A DNA stretch of 64,000 nt. Source: Arthrobacter alpinus. Lineage in GTDB: Bacteria; Actinomycetota; Actinomycetes; Actinomycetales; Micrococcaceae. The stretch covers positions 1 through 64,000 of the forward strand of contig NZ_FNTV01000002.1 in NCBI RefSeq assembly GCF_900105965.1. Direction: 5' to 3'. Positions within the stretch are counted from its first letter, which is position 1. Each line of letters opens with the position of its first letter. A program made the position numbers and the translations under genes. The notes beneath the pieces were generated by a model. It ran no database searches, was not told where the DNA came from, and saw nothing but the letters and a program-made list of their open reading frames with translations. Below, piece by piece: positions 35,030-43,816 of the stretch.

Positions 35030-36253
35030 CTAGTTCGACTCGTGCACGTTTGTGCGCCTGATAGTTGTCACCCCGACCACCAGTGCACATACGGCGGCGA
35101 TCGTGGCAACGACGCCGACAACTCCGATGAGAGAGACACTCAGTGGCAGGGCCAGGACTATTACCCCTGCGGGGATTATTACTGATGGGTGAACGACCTG
35201 GTGTGTGATGACTGGCCGGTGGACAGCCCAGAATAAGAGTAGAAACAGGCCAGCCGGTATAGCGACACCGTACGCCGCGGTCGCGGCCGAGACTTCGAGA
35301 TGGTGGCCGGTCTGTTCGACCGCGACTTCGAGTCCTGCACCGAGTGCGGCGAGCACCGCGAAAATGGCGTAGTGGCAGTATCCCCAGAAATAGGATTTGT
35401 CCCGATTCGCGGAGAGCCCTTCACCGATGGGTTCCAGAAAGTAGATCCACCAGAGCGCAAAAAGTATCACCAGTCCTGAGACAGAGATAGTAATCAATGC
35501 TCCGCTGACTCCTCCAGCGTTCAGCGACGCCGCCACCCCTGTTGAAGCGGCAAGAACGCTCTCACCTAGCAGAATGATCACGAAGAGTCCGTAGCGTTCT
35601 GCCATGTGATGAGGGTGCCAGCTCGTGCGGCGATGGCGTTCAGCCCACATTGGAACGAAGAGTTCGGCAACCGCGAGTGTGACGAACGAGGCCAGTTGAA
35701 TCTGAGCGGGCAGGAGATTGGCCTGTTGCAACAACAATCGCAAGATCCACCCGAGCTGAACGACTGCGATGCCAGTCGCATATCGTAACGCAGTTCTCCT
35801 ACTAGTCGGATCTTCCACGGCCGCACGAATCCATTGGGCGATCAGGCCAAGCCGCATGAGGAGATACCCCAGCGTCACGACCAGAAAGTCGCCATCGTTG
35901 AACGCGGCAGGAACGCCGGCAGCCAGAACAAGCACCCCGCCCATTTGCAACATCGTTAGCAACCGATAGGGCGCATCGTCGGTATCAAACGACGACGCGA
36001 ACCAAGTGAAATTCATCCACGCCCACCAGATCGCGAAAAACACCTGCAGAAACGGCGCAATCGTCTGAATGCCCTGCCCTTGCTCAATGCCGTGAGCTAG
36101 CTGCGCTGTGATGCTCGCGATTGCAACAACGAAGGTGAGATCGAACAGAAGCTCTAACTGGCTAGAAGCGCGGTTAGGCTCATCGGTCGCACGGGCACGC
36201 ATCCGCACGCGCAATCGACTGTGGAACCGTTCAGTGTCAGATGTCATCCACAT
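35030..36253 (-). CDS. ltrA: Low-temperature-requirement A (LtrA) family membrane protein
   Basis: 407 residues. The N-terminal signature SSQLELLFDLTFVVAIASIT (about 30-49) is diagnostic of the LtrA family. About ten to twelve membrane segments follow, with conserved FFAIWWAWMNFTWFASSFDT and HHMAERYGLFVIILLGESVL. LtrA was named in Listeria for growth at low temperature; the biochemical role is unknown and it is common in Actinobacteria. No strong ribosome-binding site is seen; ATG 36247 is an alternative start. It is the first recognisable full gene right of the transfer region. Confidence 0.9.
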   Translation of the reverse strand: MWMTSDTERFHSRLRVRMRARATDEPNRASSQLELLFDLTFVVAIASITAQLAHGIEQGQGIQTIAPFLQVFFAIWWAWMNFTWFASSFDTDDAPYRLLTMLQMGGVLVLAAGVPAAFNDGDFLVVTLGYLLMRLGLIAQWIRAAVEDPTSRRTALRYATGIAVVQLGWILRLLLQQANLLPAQIQLASFVTLAVAELFVPMWAERHRRTSWHPHHMAERYGLFVIILLGESVLAASTGVAASLNAGGVSGALITISVSGLVILFALWWIYFLEPIGEGLSANRDKSYFWGYCHYAIFAVLAALGAGLEVAVEQTGHHLEVSAATAAYGVAIPAGLFLLLFWAVHRPVITHQVVHPSVIIPAGVIVLALPLSVSLIGVVGVVATIAAVCALVVGVTTIRRTNVHESN

Positions 36254-36330
36254 AGCATACGGATCGCATGAGTCGACGGTCAGAGCACCACCGGAAAAGA
36301 TTCATTCTGGATGCCGTGGACTCCTTGCGG

Positions 36331-36794
36331 TCATTCTGCGATGGGGTGAAGGTACCCGTACCGCCAGTCGCGGGGTGCTAGCCCGAAACGAGAACGGAAG
36401 GCTCGGCTGAACGCCGAGGCGGAGGAGTAACCGGATCGGACTCCGATCAGGTGATGGAATAAATGCTCGTGCGGTCGCGCTCCATGAGAGTTCTGGCCCG
36501 CGTCAGTCTGCTCACGAGAATGATGTGATTCAGGGTGTGCTCCTCGGCTTCGAAAACTTTCTGAAGTGTTCTGGGCGACACATGCAAGGCCCCCGCGACG
36601 GATACCGCGGTCAGTGCAGGGCTTCTGGAATAGAGGTCGCCGTGCAGTTGTGTTTCTGTCACTAGGTTGCGACGGATGGTCTCTGGCGTGGAGTGGCGGC
36701 TCCAGGCTAGGTAGGGCTTGTGGAAATCCTCGGGGTGTTTCACTTGTCCTGACGGCTGCGGTATCCAAGGCGGAGGGGAGGTTTCATCTAGCAT
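36331..36794 (-). pseudogene. AraC-family regulator, truncated and frameshifted
   Basis: Two reverse-strand frames together give the C-terminal DNA-binding half of an AraC regulator. The first (36447-36794) has SVAGALHVSPRTLQKVFEAE, the first HTH, ending SIYSIT at a stop. The second resumes with GVRSGYSSASAFSRAFRSRF and GLAPRDWR, the second HTH. The break is near 36455. Only about 60 residues precede the HTH region, so the sensor domain is also largely missing. It is broken, or carries a sequencing indel on top of a truncation. Confidence 0.8.
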
Positions 36795-36845
36795 GCGATG
36801 AACGCCCGTACCGGTTTCTCGGATCCTATGGTGCTTAGGTTTCGG

Positions 36846-37463
36846 TCATTGAACTTCTAGATCGCATTTGGCATTCAGGGCAGTGAGTATATGAGCTGCC
36901 GACTCGCGGGCGGTGGTAAAAGGCCCGCTGAATGTTCCCATTCCGGTAGTAACGAGGGCTCCTTCGTAAAGCAGCATCATAGTGTTAGCAGCTTTTTTGG
37001 CGTCAGCGATGGAGGCCTCAGTGCAGAGTTGCTCGAGCAGGTCGCGTAACCACTTCTTCTGGCGCGTTGTCTCGACTGCGACCGGGTGTACGGGGTCGTT
37101 CATCTCAGCGTGAGCATTGATGGCGCTACAGCCCTTCTCGCAGTTGTCGACCGCCCACCGCCCGGAAGCGTCAAAGACCGCCAAGATGCGTTCGATGCTG
37201 CCTTTGGGCTGATGGGCGAGTTCCGCTTCCAGGTACTGCCGCCAGCGGGCATCCCGCTCGCGCAGGTAAGCGACGATCAGTGCGTCCTTGGATCCGAACC
37301 TGTCGTACAGCGTCTTCTTCGTTACCCCTGCGGCAGATGCAATCGCATCAACACCCACTGCATGAATTCCCTCACGGTAAAAGAGGTCCGAGGCGGCCGC
37401 GAGCAATTTCGCGGCCCCCGGCGTGTAGTGCGGTTGTGCATCGAGTGGTGTCACATCAGTCAT
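36846..37463 (-). CDS. TetR-family repressor divergent from an EamA exporter
   Basis: 205 residues from ATG 37463. The N-terminal HTH (AAASDLFYREGIHAVGVDAI, then ASAAGVTKKTLYDRFGSKDA, about 22-61) is classical TetR. The C-terminal ligand domain includes NCEKGCSAINAHAEM, a Cys pair also found in related regulators. A frame extending upstream to 37736 runs through the divergent gene and is not real. Its ATG is 34 bp from the exporter start, with a TATAC/GTATA dyad between, so it probably represses the exporter and itself. Confidence 0.88.
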   Translation of the reverse strand: MTDVTPLDAQPHYTPGAAKLLAAASDLFYREGIHAVGVDAIASAAGVTKKTLYDRFGSKDALIVAYLRERDARWRQYLEAELAHQPKGSIERILAVFDASGRWAVDNCEKGCSAINAHAEMNDPVHPVAVETTRQKKWLRDLLEQLCTEASIADAKKAANTMMLLYEGALVTTGMGTFSGPFTTARESAAHILTALNAKCDLEVQ

Positions 37464-37470
37464 GAGGCAA

Positions 37471-37486
37471 CTATACCGTTCTGTAT
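37471..37486. promoter_or_regulatory. Probable TetR operator
   Basis: TATACCGTTCTGTATA is an inverted repeat (TATAC, six bases, GTATA) centred in the 33-bp spacer between the divergent TetR and EamA genes. A related GGTATACC lies at 37511-37518 inside the start of the exporter gene. The position suits repression of both promoters. Confidence 0.65.
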
Positions 37487-37496
37487 ACTCAATCAC

Positions 37497-38513
37497 ATGA
37501 GTAAACAGATCGGTATACCTGCGTGGGCTTTTCTTGTTGGAGCATCTGCTGCGTTCGTCCTGAGTTGGAGTTCTGGCTTCATCATCGCCAAGATTGGCAC
37601 GGGCGAAGCGCCTGCCCTGACCGTGTTGGTTTGGCGCTATTACATCGTCGGAGCCACCTTGTTGCTTGCGATCGCGGCTCGGAGGTTCTGCCGTGGTGCG
37701 CTGGTGTTCCCAGCCTGGCGCGATATCCGCCCGCACTTATCCATTGGCCTGTTCGCCCAGTTCGGTTATGTCCTTCCCATTTACCTGGCAGTTGGTGCGG
37801 GGGTCTCGTCGGGGACGACTGCCCTGATCGACGCTATTCAGCCTTTGCTGGTGGCGACACTTGTTGGTCCTTTGCTGGGAATCCATGTCCGAGCGCTGCA
37901 ATGGCTGGGACTCGTGCTCGGGGCGGTCGGTGTTGCACTGATCGTTGCTGCCGACCTCTCGGCTGCTACCTCCCCGACTCTTGCTTACTTCCTGCCGCTG
38001 GCCGCACTGGCGAGTCTCGTTGCTGCCACCTTCCAAGAGCGCCGCACCTCGGCGCACTTGAGCGTCTTCGCGATGCTCTCCACGCACGCGGCCATCACGC
38101 TACTCGCCTTGACACTTCTTGCGTTCCTCACCGGAACGCTCAGCCCACCCAACACACCTGTTTTCTGGCTCTCGACATTCCTGATCGCCCTCGTTCCAAC
38201 GCTCATTGCCTACGCACTCTATTGGTACCTCTTAGATCGTCTCGGTATTGCAGCACTGAACGCCCTGCTTTTCCTGGTGGCCCCCACCACCGCTGTCATT
38301 GGGGCTGTCCTCTTTGATGAACCTTTTACGCTCGCAACCCTTACTGGCCTGGTGCTTGGTGCAGCGGCAGTGACCCTGGTCATCGCACCCCCACGCACAC
38401 GTTCGTCGAATTCGCTCCCAACAGGGTCGGCACAATCGGTGGCTGTACCCGTGAGCGTGCCGGCGGTCACTTCGTGCGGCAGGGATATCGACGAGGATAA
38501 GGTGGCTAGCTGA
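37497..38513 (+). CDS. EamA/DMT-family exporter
   Basis: 338 residues with ten predicted membrane segments in two EamA halves (about 8-145 and 160-300), as in RhaT/YdcZ-like metabolite exporters. The first half contains WSSGFIIAKIGTGEAPALTV and the second LNALLFLVAPTTAVIGAVLF. The last 35 residues are a polar tail. Substrates in this family include amino acids, drugs and nucleosides and cannot be predicted here. Expression is probably controlled by the divergent TetR protein. The 257 bp after the gene show nothing clear. Confidence 0.88.
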   Translation: MSKQIGIPAWAFLVGASAAFVLSWSSGFIIAKIGTGEAPALTVLVWRYYIVGATLLLAIAARRFCRGALVFPAWRDIRPHLSIGLFAQFGYVLPIYLAVGAGVSSGTTALIDAIQPLLVATLVGPLLGIHVRALQWLGLVLGAVGVALIVAADLSAATSPTLAYFLPLAALASLVAATFQERRTSAHLSVFAMLSTHAAITLLALTLLAFLTGTLSPPNTPVFWLSTFLIALVPTLIAYALYWYLLDRLGIAALNALLFLVAPTTAVIGAVLFDEPFTLATLTGLVLGAAAVTLVIAPPRTRSSNSLPTGSAQSVAVPVSVPAVTSCGRDIDEDKVAS

Positions 38514-38770
38514 TGCCCTGGGTCTTCTCTTGTGGATAGGCCGCGTGCATTTCCAGCCCCGTGCCTGAACGGTAACGGGAGCCAGTTCCATCAGCGATCA
38601 AAACGGCCAACTCTGGGGTAAGTACAGGAACGGTCAAGGCACTCAGAGTGCCGATTGCGACCACCAATCTCCCATAGGCGACTAACCCACATCCTCGGTC
38701 GGAGGTCTCCGCGGTCCCGTATACGGAATGCTGACTGGGATTGTCCAAGGTTCCTCACTAGAATCCTCAA

Positions 38771-39313
38771 ATGATCACTGAAACGAAGCGCTTGCTCCTA
38801 GATCGCCCGACGAGTGAAGACGTCGCCGGCTTGCATTTGATTTGTAGCGATCCGCGGGTTTGGGCTCATTTCCCCAGCCTTCGACATACGGACACTGAAC
38901 AAACACGCGTGATGCTAGATCAATGGATTCTCTCGTGGGATCGTGATGAACTCGGCACCTGGGTGGTGAGGCAACCCGGAAGCCAGACGATCATTGGCTA
39001 CGGTGGATGCTCAATCAAACAAGACACATTTTGGAATCTGGGATACCGCTTCGCCTACGACTCACAGGGCCAGGGCTTTGCCACCGAGCTCTCTCTCGAG
39101 GCCGTGAGACAGGCCAAGGCTAGCCGCCCGGATCTTCCAATCGTCGCGTACCTGCTCGCACACAATTTGGCTTCTGCTCGTGTGGCAGAAAAAGTGGCCC
39201 TCGCCCTCGTTCATCAAAGCATTGATGCTGGCAATCCTGACCCCACTGCTATTCGGCTTGCCTACGCTGATCGCCCCTTGAGCGCAGAAGAACTGTCAGA
39301 GGTCATGCAATAA
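38771..39313 (+). CDS. GNAT acetyltransferase, RimJ/RimL type
   Basis: 180 residues. ETKRLLLDRPTSEDVAGL opens the fold as in RimJ/RimL enzymes. The acetyl-CoA loop is at about 96-107 (YDSQGQGFATEL, a Q/R-x-x-G-x-G/A variant lacking the usual arginine), and NLASARVAEKVAL near 137-149 is the conserved C-terminal helix. The acceptor may be a protein N-terminus, antibiotic or small amine. No good Shine-Dalgarno is visible. It is the last gene before the repeat-bounded array begins. Confidence 0.85.
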   Translation: MITETKRLLLDRPTSEDVAGLHLICSDPRVWAHFPSLRHTDTEQTRVMLDQWILSWDRDELGTWVVRQPGSQTIIGYGGCSIKQDTFWNLGYRFAYDSQGQGFATELSLEAVRQAKASRPDLPIVAYLLAHNLASARVAEKVALALVHQSIDAGNPDPTAIRLAYADRPLSAEELSEVMQ

Positions 39314-39435
39314 CGAACCACGCATAACCCCGTCCGTATAGATAGGTACCGGTGTAGGCGATCCGCGGAAGCAGCGTTCAACATGCAAATGGGGGCAGGG
39401 CACAGGACCTTTGAAAATTGGAACTCTCCAGATAG

Positions 39436-39459
39436 CCGCAAAACGTTCCACAGGGGGAC
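39436..39459 (-). repeat. Intergenic dyad repeat, reverse-oriented copy at the array's left edge
   Basis: Read on the reverse strand, it contains GGAACGT and TGCGG in the order of the consensus. It is the only copy I find in this orientation and the leftmost of the family. It bounds the left side of the first GNAT unit. Confidence 0.5.
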
Positions 39460-39482
39460 CTCCTTCGGTCGCTTGGTGCTTG

Positions 39483-39992
39483 CTAGGATTTCCAGCGGAT
39501 CTCTATACCGTCCGTCAAGCCTGTCGGATGAAGCCCTTGGTTTCGTGCGACGCCCATGGAGGCGTGATGCTCAGGATGTACGTATGCCTCGAGACCAGTC
39601 ACGCCTTTAGAATGCAACCAATTGGCCATCGCCCTGACGCCTTCGGATGCTATCCCTTGGCCCTGGTGGGTGGGTGAAATTACCCAGGCAATGTTGGCGA
39701 CCACCTCGGACGCTTTCCGCTCTAAAGTTGCTTGAACGAACCCTACTGGCGCGCTGCCACCTATTGGTTTCACAATCCAGTTGAACCAACCCTGGGACCG
39801 GTCCTCGGATTGTCCGAATGTCTGCAACGTGTAGCGGCGGTGGAGCTGTTCAAGCGAGGGGGCTTCGCCTCCGGTGTATTCGTACAGGGAAATGTCGGCC
39901 AAGACTTCGACCATTTCTGGCGCATGTTCCACCGAGAGCGGCTCCAGGCGTAGACGCTCAGAGGTGATGGATTCAATCTTTGGCCAGGTCAT
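39483..39992 (-). CDS. GNAT acetyltransferase (copy 1 of 2)
   Basis: 169 residues from ATG 39992 (MTWPKIESITSERLRLEPLS). RimJ-like GNAT fold: VEHAPEMVEVLAD, NWIVKPIGGSAPVGFVQATL, the acetyl-CoA loop SPTHQGQGIASEGVRAM (about 112-128) and GLEAYVHPEHHASMGVARN near the C-terminus. The substrate is unknown. The protein differs by only a few residues from the copy at 56786-57295. Both copies lie between intergenic dyad repeats, and the orientation is the same. Confidence 0.87.
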   Translation of the reverse strand: MTWPKIESITSERLRLEPLSVEHAPEMVEVLADISLYEYTGGEAPSLEQLHRRYTLQTFGQSEDRSQGWFNWIVKPIGGSAPVGFVQATLERKASEVVANIAWVISPTHQGQGIASEGVRAMANWLHSKGVTGLEAYVHPEHHASMGVARNQGLHPTGLTDGIEIRWKS

Positions 39993-40024
39993 GTGTCGAT
40001 CATGACAGATCGGTCTGGACTGTA

Positions 40025-40048
40025 CGCAAGCCGAACCTCCTGTGGGAC
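40025..40048 (+). repeat. Intergenic dyad repeat
   Basis: CGCAAGCCGAACCTCC then TGTGGGAC. It is part of the duplicated GNAT unit and marks its right end. Confidence 0.75.
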
Positions 40049-40089
40049 ACCCGCCGCCGTGTATATGGGCTGGCCTGCATTGGTCAGCC

Positions 40090-40836
40090 TCAGTATCGCC
40101 GGGGCGTCCACCCGGATGGCAGCATGCCAGTGATCTTTCCCCGTTCAGAATCAGCCTCGGCTGACCAACCTTGCGCTGCCTGTGCATCATCGAAGGCACC
40201 CCGTGCCATGCGCAGGCCAAGATCTGGGTGGCTCATCCCAGGCGCACCACCGCGGCGCGTCGAAGCCCGCACGCTCCACGACTTATCAGCAAAACCTCCC
40301 CCGCGGAAGACTCGGTAATCGTCGTAGCGGGCCGGATCGAGTAAATCCCAGCACCATTCCCAGACGTTTCCAAGGGTGTCGTGGAGTCCGAATGCATTGG
40401 GTAGTTTTTGACCAACTTCTTTCGGGTTCTCTAGCTTGTCATTCGCTGTCCACCCAATGGCATCGAGGGGGCCATAATGTGGCCCCACTGTGCCAGCGCG
40501 GCACGCGTATTCCCATTCGGCTTCGGTGGGGAGGCGGTACCCGGAGGCGTTGGTCTGCCAAGTCACCTCGCCTGCCTCGAAGATGTATGCAGGGGCAAGA
40601 CCTTCATTCATTGACGCTGCATTGCAAAACTTGATGGCTTCCAACCAATTGATATCTACCAGAGGTGCTTGGGAGCCTGTTTCGCTATTACCCATCAGTT
40701 GCGCGTACTGCGCCGTGGTGACGGAGGTGGCCCCGATCTCGAATGGTTCCAGATGGACGGTCCAACGGTGTTTCCGTCGTGCATCGTGCAATTCCACTTG
40801 TCCGGCCGGCAGCGGACGAAGGTCAAAGGTAGGCAT
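40090..40836 (-). CDS. Formylglycine-generating-enzyme (SUMF1/EgtB-like) domain protein
   Basis: 248 residues forming a single FGE-sulfatase fold: FEIGATSVTTAQYAQLMG (about 32-49), YRLPTEAEWEYACRAG (about 99-114), GLHDTLGNVWEWCWD (about 149-163), RVFRGGGFAD (about 174-183) and LGLRMARG near 215. The enzymatic group converts sulfatase Cys to formylglycine; related proteins make ergothioneine or act as binding modules. I do not see the catalytic Cys pair of bacterial FGE clearly. No sulfatase is near, so the true role is open. Confidence 0.85.
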   Translation of the reverse strand: MPTFDLRPLPAGQVELHDARRKHRWTVHLEPFEIGATSVTTAQYAQLMGNSETGSQAPLVDINWLEAIKFCNAASMNEGLAPAYIFEAGEVTWQTNASGYRLPTEAEWEYACRAGTVGPHYGPLDAIGWTANDKLENPKEVGQKLPNAFGLHDTLGNVWEWCWDLLDPARYDDYRVFRGGGFADKSWSVRASTRRGGAPGMSHPDLGLRMARGAFDDAQAAQGWSAEADSERGKITGMLPSGWTPRRY

Positions 40837-40930
40837 TCCACAATGCTCCCATGCCGTCCCGCAAGGCGGTCCGGCAACGGCCGGTCGGGTCGCTCAAAGC
40901 ATGGACGGCAACGAGGTCGTTGGGGGTTGT

Positions 40931-40954
40931 CCGCAGGGGAACCTCCTGCGGGAC
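40931..40954 (+). repeat. Intergenic dyad repeat, best consensus copy
   Basis: CCGCAGG and CCTGCGG form a 7-bp perfect stem around GGAACCT, followed by GAC. It lies between two reverse-strand genes, directly after the TetR stop. Confidence 0.85.
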
Positions 40955-40957
40955 GGC

Positions 40958-41566
40958 TTAGGCAGTTGACAATCCGAGTGCCCGGAGCGCTTCCGCAGCA
41001 TGCTTGCTGGCTGTTTCTCTGTCAGGAGCGGGGGCTAGCCCGAGGAGGCGCTGACGATGCTTTTCGCCAAGAAGCAGGCTGAACACGGTCTCTGACATGA
41101 AAGGCATTTCGGTTTGCGGCACTGATCGCGGCAGGCTCGCGGCTATGGACTCCATGTAGCCAAGGGGTCCACTGGCATAAAATGCTGCGGAGAGAGCCGG
41201 AAAGTGCACAGCTTCGGCGATCATCAGCCTGTGCAATCCCACGGCTTGGTCAGAGTGGAGGGCATGGACGATTTTGGTACAGATATCTTCCAAGGATTCC
41301 CCCGATGATTTGCTGCGGGTTACAGTGTCGCGGCGGAATCGTTCAATGACGGCCGTGAAAACCACTGCCTTGTCACCGAAATACGAATAGATAGTGCGTT
41401 TGGTGACCTGGGCTGCGGTTGCCAGCTGGTCGACAGTGGTTTGTCCGTAGCCGTTGCGGATGAACAGTTCAGTCGCGGCGTCGAGGATGGCCGTTTTGCG
41501 TTCTTCCCGTTCATCCTCACTGGGTCGGCCCTTTTTTCGGCTGCCGGTGGTGTGTTTTTCGTGCAT
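40958..41566 (-). CDS. TetR-family regulator divergent from the dehydrogenase operon
   Basis: 202 residues. The N-terminal HTH (RKTAILDAATELFIRNGYGQ, then AAQVTKRTIYSYFGDKAVVF, about 23-72) is typical TetR. The ligand domain has HSDQAVGLHRLMIAEAVHFP. It is divergent from the E1alpha gene with a 142-bp spacer, so it probably controls that operon in response to a metabolite. The gene ends 4 bp after an intergenic dyad repeat. Confidence 0.88.
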   Translation of the reverse strand: MHEKHTTGSRKKGRPSEDEREERKTAILDAATELFIRNGYGQTTVDQLATAAQVTKRTIYSYFGDKAVVFTAVIERFRRDTVTRSKSSGESLEDICTKIVHALHSDQAVGLHRLMIAEAVHFPALSAAFYASGPLGYMESIAASLPRSVPQTEMPFMSETVFSLLLGEKHRQRLLGLAPAPDRETASKHAAEALRALGLSTA

Positions 41567-41708
41567 GGTGTCCTTTGTGACGGAGCTGGCTGCGAGGTGC
41601 TGCTACTCCCATTCTATAATGATACGATCTAGTTTCATTCAGCGATTGTTGCCATCCATAGATAATCAGGATTCATTGGCTCCAAGAGAGCGAAGGAAGG
41701 AGACCTCC
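41567..41708. promoter_or_regulatory. Divergent control region of TetR and dehydrogenase operon
   Basis: A TATAAT box at 41615-41620 faces the dehydrogenase genes, but no good -35 is visible at the normal distance, as expected for a regulated promoter. AAGGAAGGAG at about 41693-41702 is the ribosome-binding site for E1alpha. AT-rich sequence at 41612-41640 is the likely TetR target, though I see no clean palindrome. Confidence 0.45.
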
Positions 41709-42809
41709 ATGAGTTCCCCCCGTGTGAAGAATCGACCTAGTACCACAACATCACCAGCAGTCCAGATCGATTCCCTGGAACCTAAGAGATTGCTGGATTT
41801 CTATCGTCAGATGGTGGAGATTCGACGCTTCGAGGAAAGAGCGGCCAGAGCCTACACGCAGGCCGAAATAGGTGGCTACTGCCATCTGAACCTTGGCGAG
41901 GAGGCGACGGTGGTGGGTTTGATGTCCGCACTGGAATCAAGTGACTATTTGTTTACGAATTACCGCGAGCATGGGTACGCGCTTGGCCGGGGTATCGCTC
42001 CGGGCCGGATCATGGCCGAGCTGTATGGGAGGTCCGACGGCGTCTCCAAAGGTTGGGGCGGTTCTATGCACCTCTTCGACATGGAATCACGGCTGTTGGG
42101 CGGTTACGGCATTGTTGGTGGGCAGATTCCACTGGCAACCGGAGCTGCATTGGCCATTGACTATGCTGGCGGGTCGGAAGCGGTCATGTGCATCATGGGG
42201 GAAGGCACCACAAATATTGGCGCCTTCCACGAATCCCTGAATATCGCCGCATTGTGGGGGCTGCCCATTGTGTATGTCGTCATTAACAACGGTCTTGGCA
42301 TGGGCACCACAGTGGAGAAATCGTCGGCAGAGCCTGAGATCTACAAGCGGGCCGCCTCGTACCGCATGGCTTCGACCCGGGTGGATGGCAACGATCCCCT
42401 CGCCGTGCGGGAGGCTGCACGAGCTGCACTCGCCAGTGCTCGCGCCGGAAAACCTTTCTTGCTGGAAACTATGAGTAAACGCTTGCGCGGACACTCCGTC
42501 GTCGACCCGGCGAAATACAGGACTCCAGCAGAGGCCGCGGCTTTAAAGGATGCTGACCCTATTGCTGGATTCGCTGCCAAGCTCGGTGCCAGCGGGCTGT
42601 TGGGAGAGGACGACATCGCCCGCATTGATGCGCAAGCAATCCTGTTGGTCCAAGAGGCGGTGGACTTTGCCGAGGCGAGCCCACACCCCTCAGTGCAGAC
42701 TCTTTTCGACTACACCTACGCCTCACCCGTACCCAACGACTCCCGGCGGCTACCCGGCGAACCCTTGTTTGGGTCGTCCGCTTACCCTCAGACAGGACAA
42801 CAAGCATGA
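41709..42809 (+). CDS. 2-oxoacid (pyruvate/acetoin-type) dehydrogenase E1 alpha subunit
   Basis: 366 residues, ATG after GGAGACCTCC. The thiamine diphosphate motif is present with 26 residues between GEG (about 167) and NN; the usual motif starts GDG, so the metal-ligand Asp is Glu here. Conserved YREHGYALGRG and KGWGGSMH (about 114-121) occur in the expected places. With E1beta it oxidatively decarboxylates a 2-oxoacid or acetoin and passes the acyl group to E2. Pyruvate, acetoin and branched-chain acids cannot be separated by sequence alone. Overlaps E1beta by 4 nt. Confidence 0.9.
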   Translation: MSSPRVKNRPSTTTSPAVQIDSLEPKRLLDFYRQMVEIRRFEERAARAYTQAEIGGYCHLNLGEEATVVGLMSALESSDYLFTNYREHGYALGRGIAPGRIMAELYGRSDGVSKGWGGSMHLFDMESRLLGGYGIVGGQIPLATGAALAIDYAGGSEAVMCIMGEGTTNIGAFHESLNIAALWGLPIVYVVINNGLGMGTTVEKSSAEPEIYKRAASYRMASTRVDGNDPLAVREAARAALASARAGKPFLLETMSKRLRGHSVVDPAKYRTPAEAAALKDADPIAGFAAKLGASGLLGEDDIARIDAQAILLVQEAVDFAEASPHPSVQTLFDYTYASPVPNDSRRLPGEPLFGSSAYPQTGQQA

Positions 42810-43801
42810 CAATCATGACGTACCGGCAGGCGTTGCATGACACGTTGGCGGCAGAAATGCGCCGTGATAGCGACGTATTCCTGATCGGAGAGGAAATTGG
42901 GGTGTTTGAAGGCGCATACAAGATCACTCAAGGGATGCTGGCAGAGTTTGGCGAGAAGAGAGTGCGGGATGCTCCCATCGCCGAAGAAGGATTCACCGGA
43001 GCAGCCATTGGGGCAGCCATGCTGGGGTTGCGTCCGGTGGTGGAGATCATGACCATCAATTTCTCCCTCATCGCACTTGACCAGATCGTCAATCATGCTG
43101 CCAAGATCTACGGCATGTTCGGCGGACAGGCCAAGGTGCCCTTGGTGATCCGGACACCCGGTGGAGGCGGTCAGCAATTGGGGGCGACGCATTCCCAAAA
43201 CATTGAGCTCTTCTACGCCTTCATTCCTGGCATGAAAGTGGTGGCTCCCAGTAGTCCGGCCGATGCCAAGGCTCTGTTGTTGGCCGCGATCCGTGACGAT
43301 GATCCGGTGCTTTTCTTGGAAAACCTTGCGCTGTACAACACCAAGGGCGAGGTCCCAGACGATAACACGACCGCGGAGATTGGACGGGCCGCCGTCACCA
43401 GGCAAGGAGCTGACATCACCGTTGTCTCTTACTCGAGGATGGCCGCCGTCGCCCTTGACGTGGCAAAGCAGCTCGCGGAAAGCGACGGAATCGACGTCGA
43501 AGTGGTGGACCTGCGCAGCTTGCGTCCCCTTGACCGGGAAACAATCATTGCCTCGGTCAAAAAGACCCACTGTGCCGTCGTTCTGGAAGACGACTGGCTG
43601 ACCTACGGCATTGGTGCCGAGATCGCAGCGACCATTTCGGACGGCGCATTCGACTGGCTGGACGCCCCGGTTCGCAGGGTCGCGATGGCCGAGGTGCCCA
43701 TGCCCTACGCAAAATCCCTCGAGACCGCTGCCATGCCATCGGCGCAGGACGCAAAAGAGGCTATCCGTCAAACACTTGCCGCTGTGGCCCGGCGCTCTTA
43801 A
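42806..43801 (+). CDS. 2-oxoacid dehydrogenase E1 beta subunit
   Basis: 331 residues. The transketolase central region has YRQALHDTLAAEMRRDSDVF, GEEIGVFEGAYKITQGM (about 28-44) and IAEEGFTGAAIGAAMLGLRP (cofactor-contacting Glu at about 60). The C-terminal domain includes EVVDLRSLRPLDRETIIASV. It pairs with E1alpha as an alpha2beta2 enzyme in the cytoplasm. ATGA overlap with E1alpha gives equal translation. Highly typical family member of normal length. Confidence 0.93.
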   Translation: MTIMTYRQALHDTLAAEMRRDSDVFLIGEEIGVFEGAYKITQGMLAEFGEKRVRDAPIAEEGFTGAAIGAAMLGLRPVVEIMTINFSLIALDQIVNHAAKIYGMFGGQAKVPLVIRTPGGGGQQLGATHSQNIELFYAFIPGMKVVAPSSPADAKALLLAAIRDDDPVLFLENLALYNTKGEVPDDNTTAEIGRAAVTRQGADITVVSYSRMAAVALDVAKQLAESDGIDVEVVDLRSLRPLDRETIIASVKKTHCAVVLEDDWLTYGIGAEIAATISDGAFDWLDAPVRRVAMAEVPMPYAKSLETAAMPSAQDAKEAIRQTLAAVARRS

Positions 43802-43816
43802 GAGAGAAGGTCTTCC

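Larger units (their letters stand above)
39436..40048. repeat. Left copy of a duplicated GNAT gene unit
   Basis: This block matches 56750-57353 in the same orientation, 17.3 kb away. The middle (about 39505-40020) is nearly identical; similarity falls off toward the two ends, which are both copies of the intergenic dyad repeat. Confidence 0.85.

Noticed and set aside
38506..38748. 80-aa reverse ORF after the EamA gene
   Set aside because: Part of it looks protein-like (LTPELAVLIADGTGSRYRSG), so it may be a fragment of a lost gene, but there is no start signal and no recognised family.
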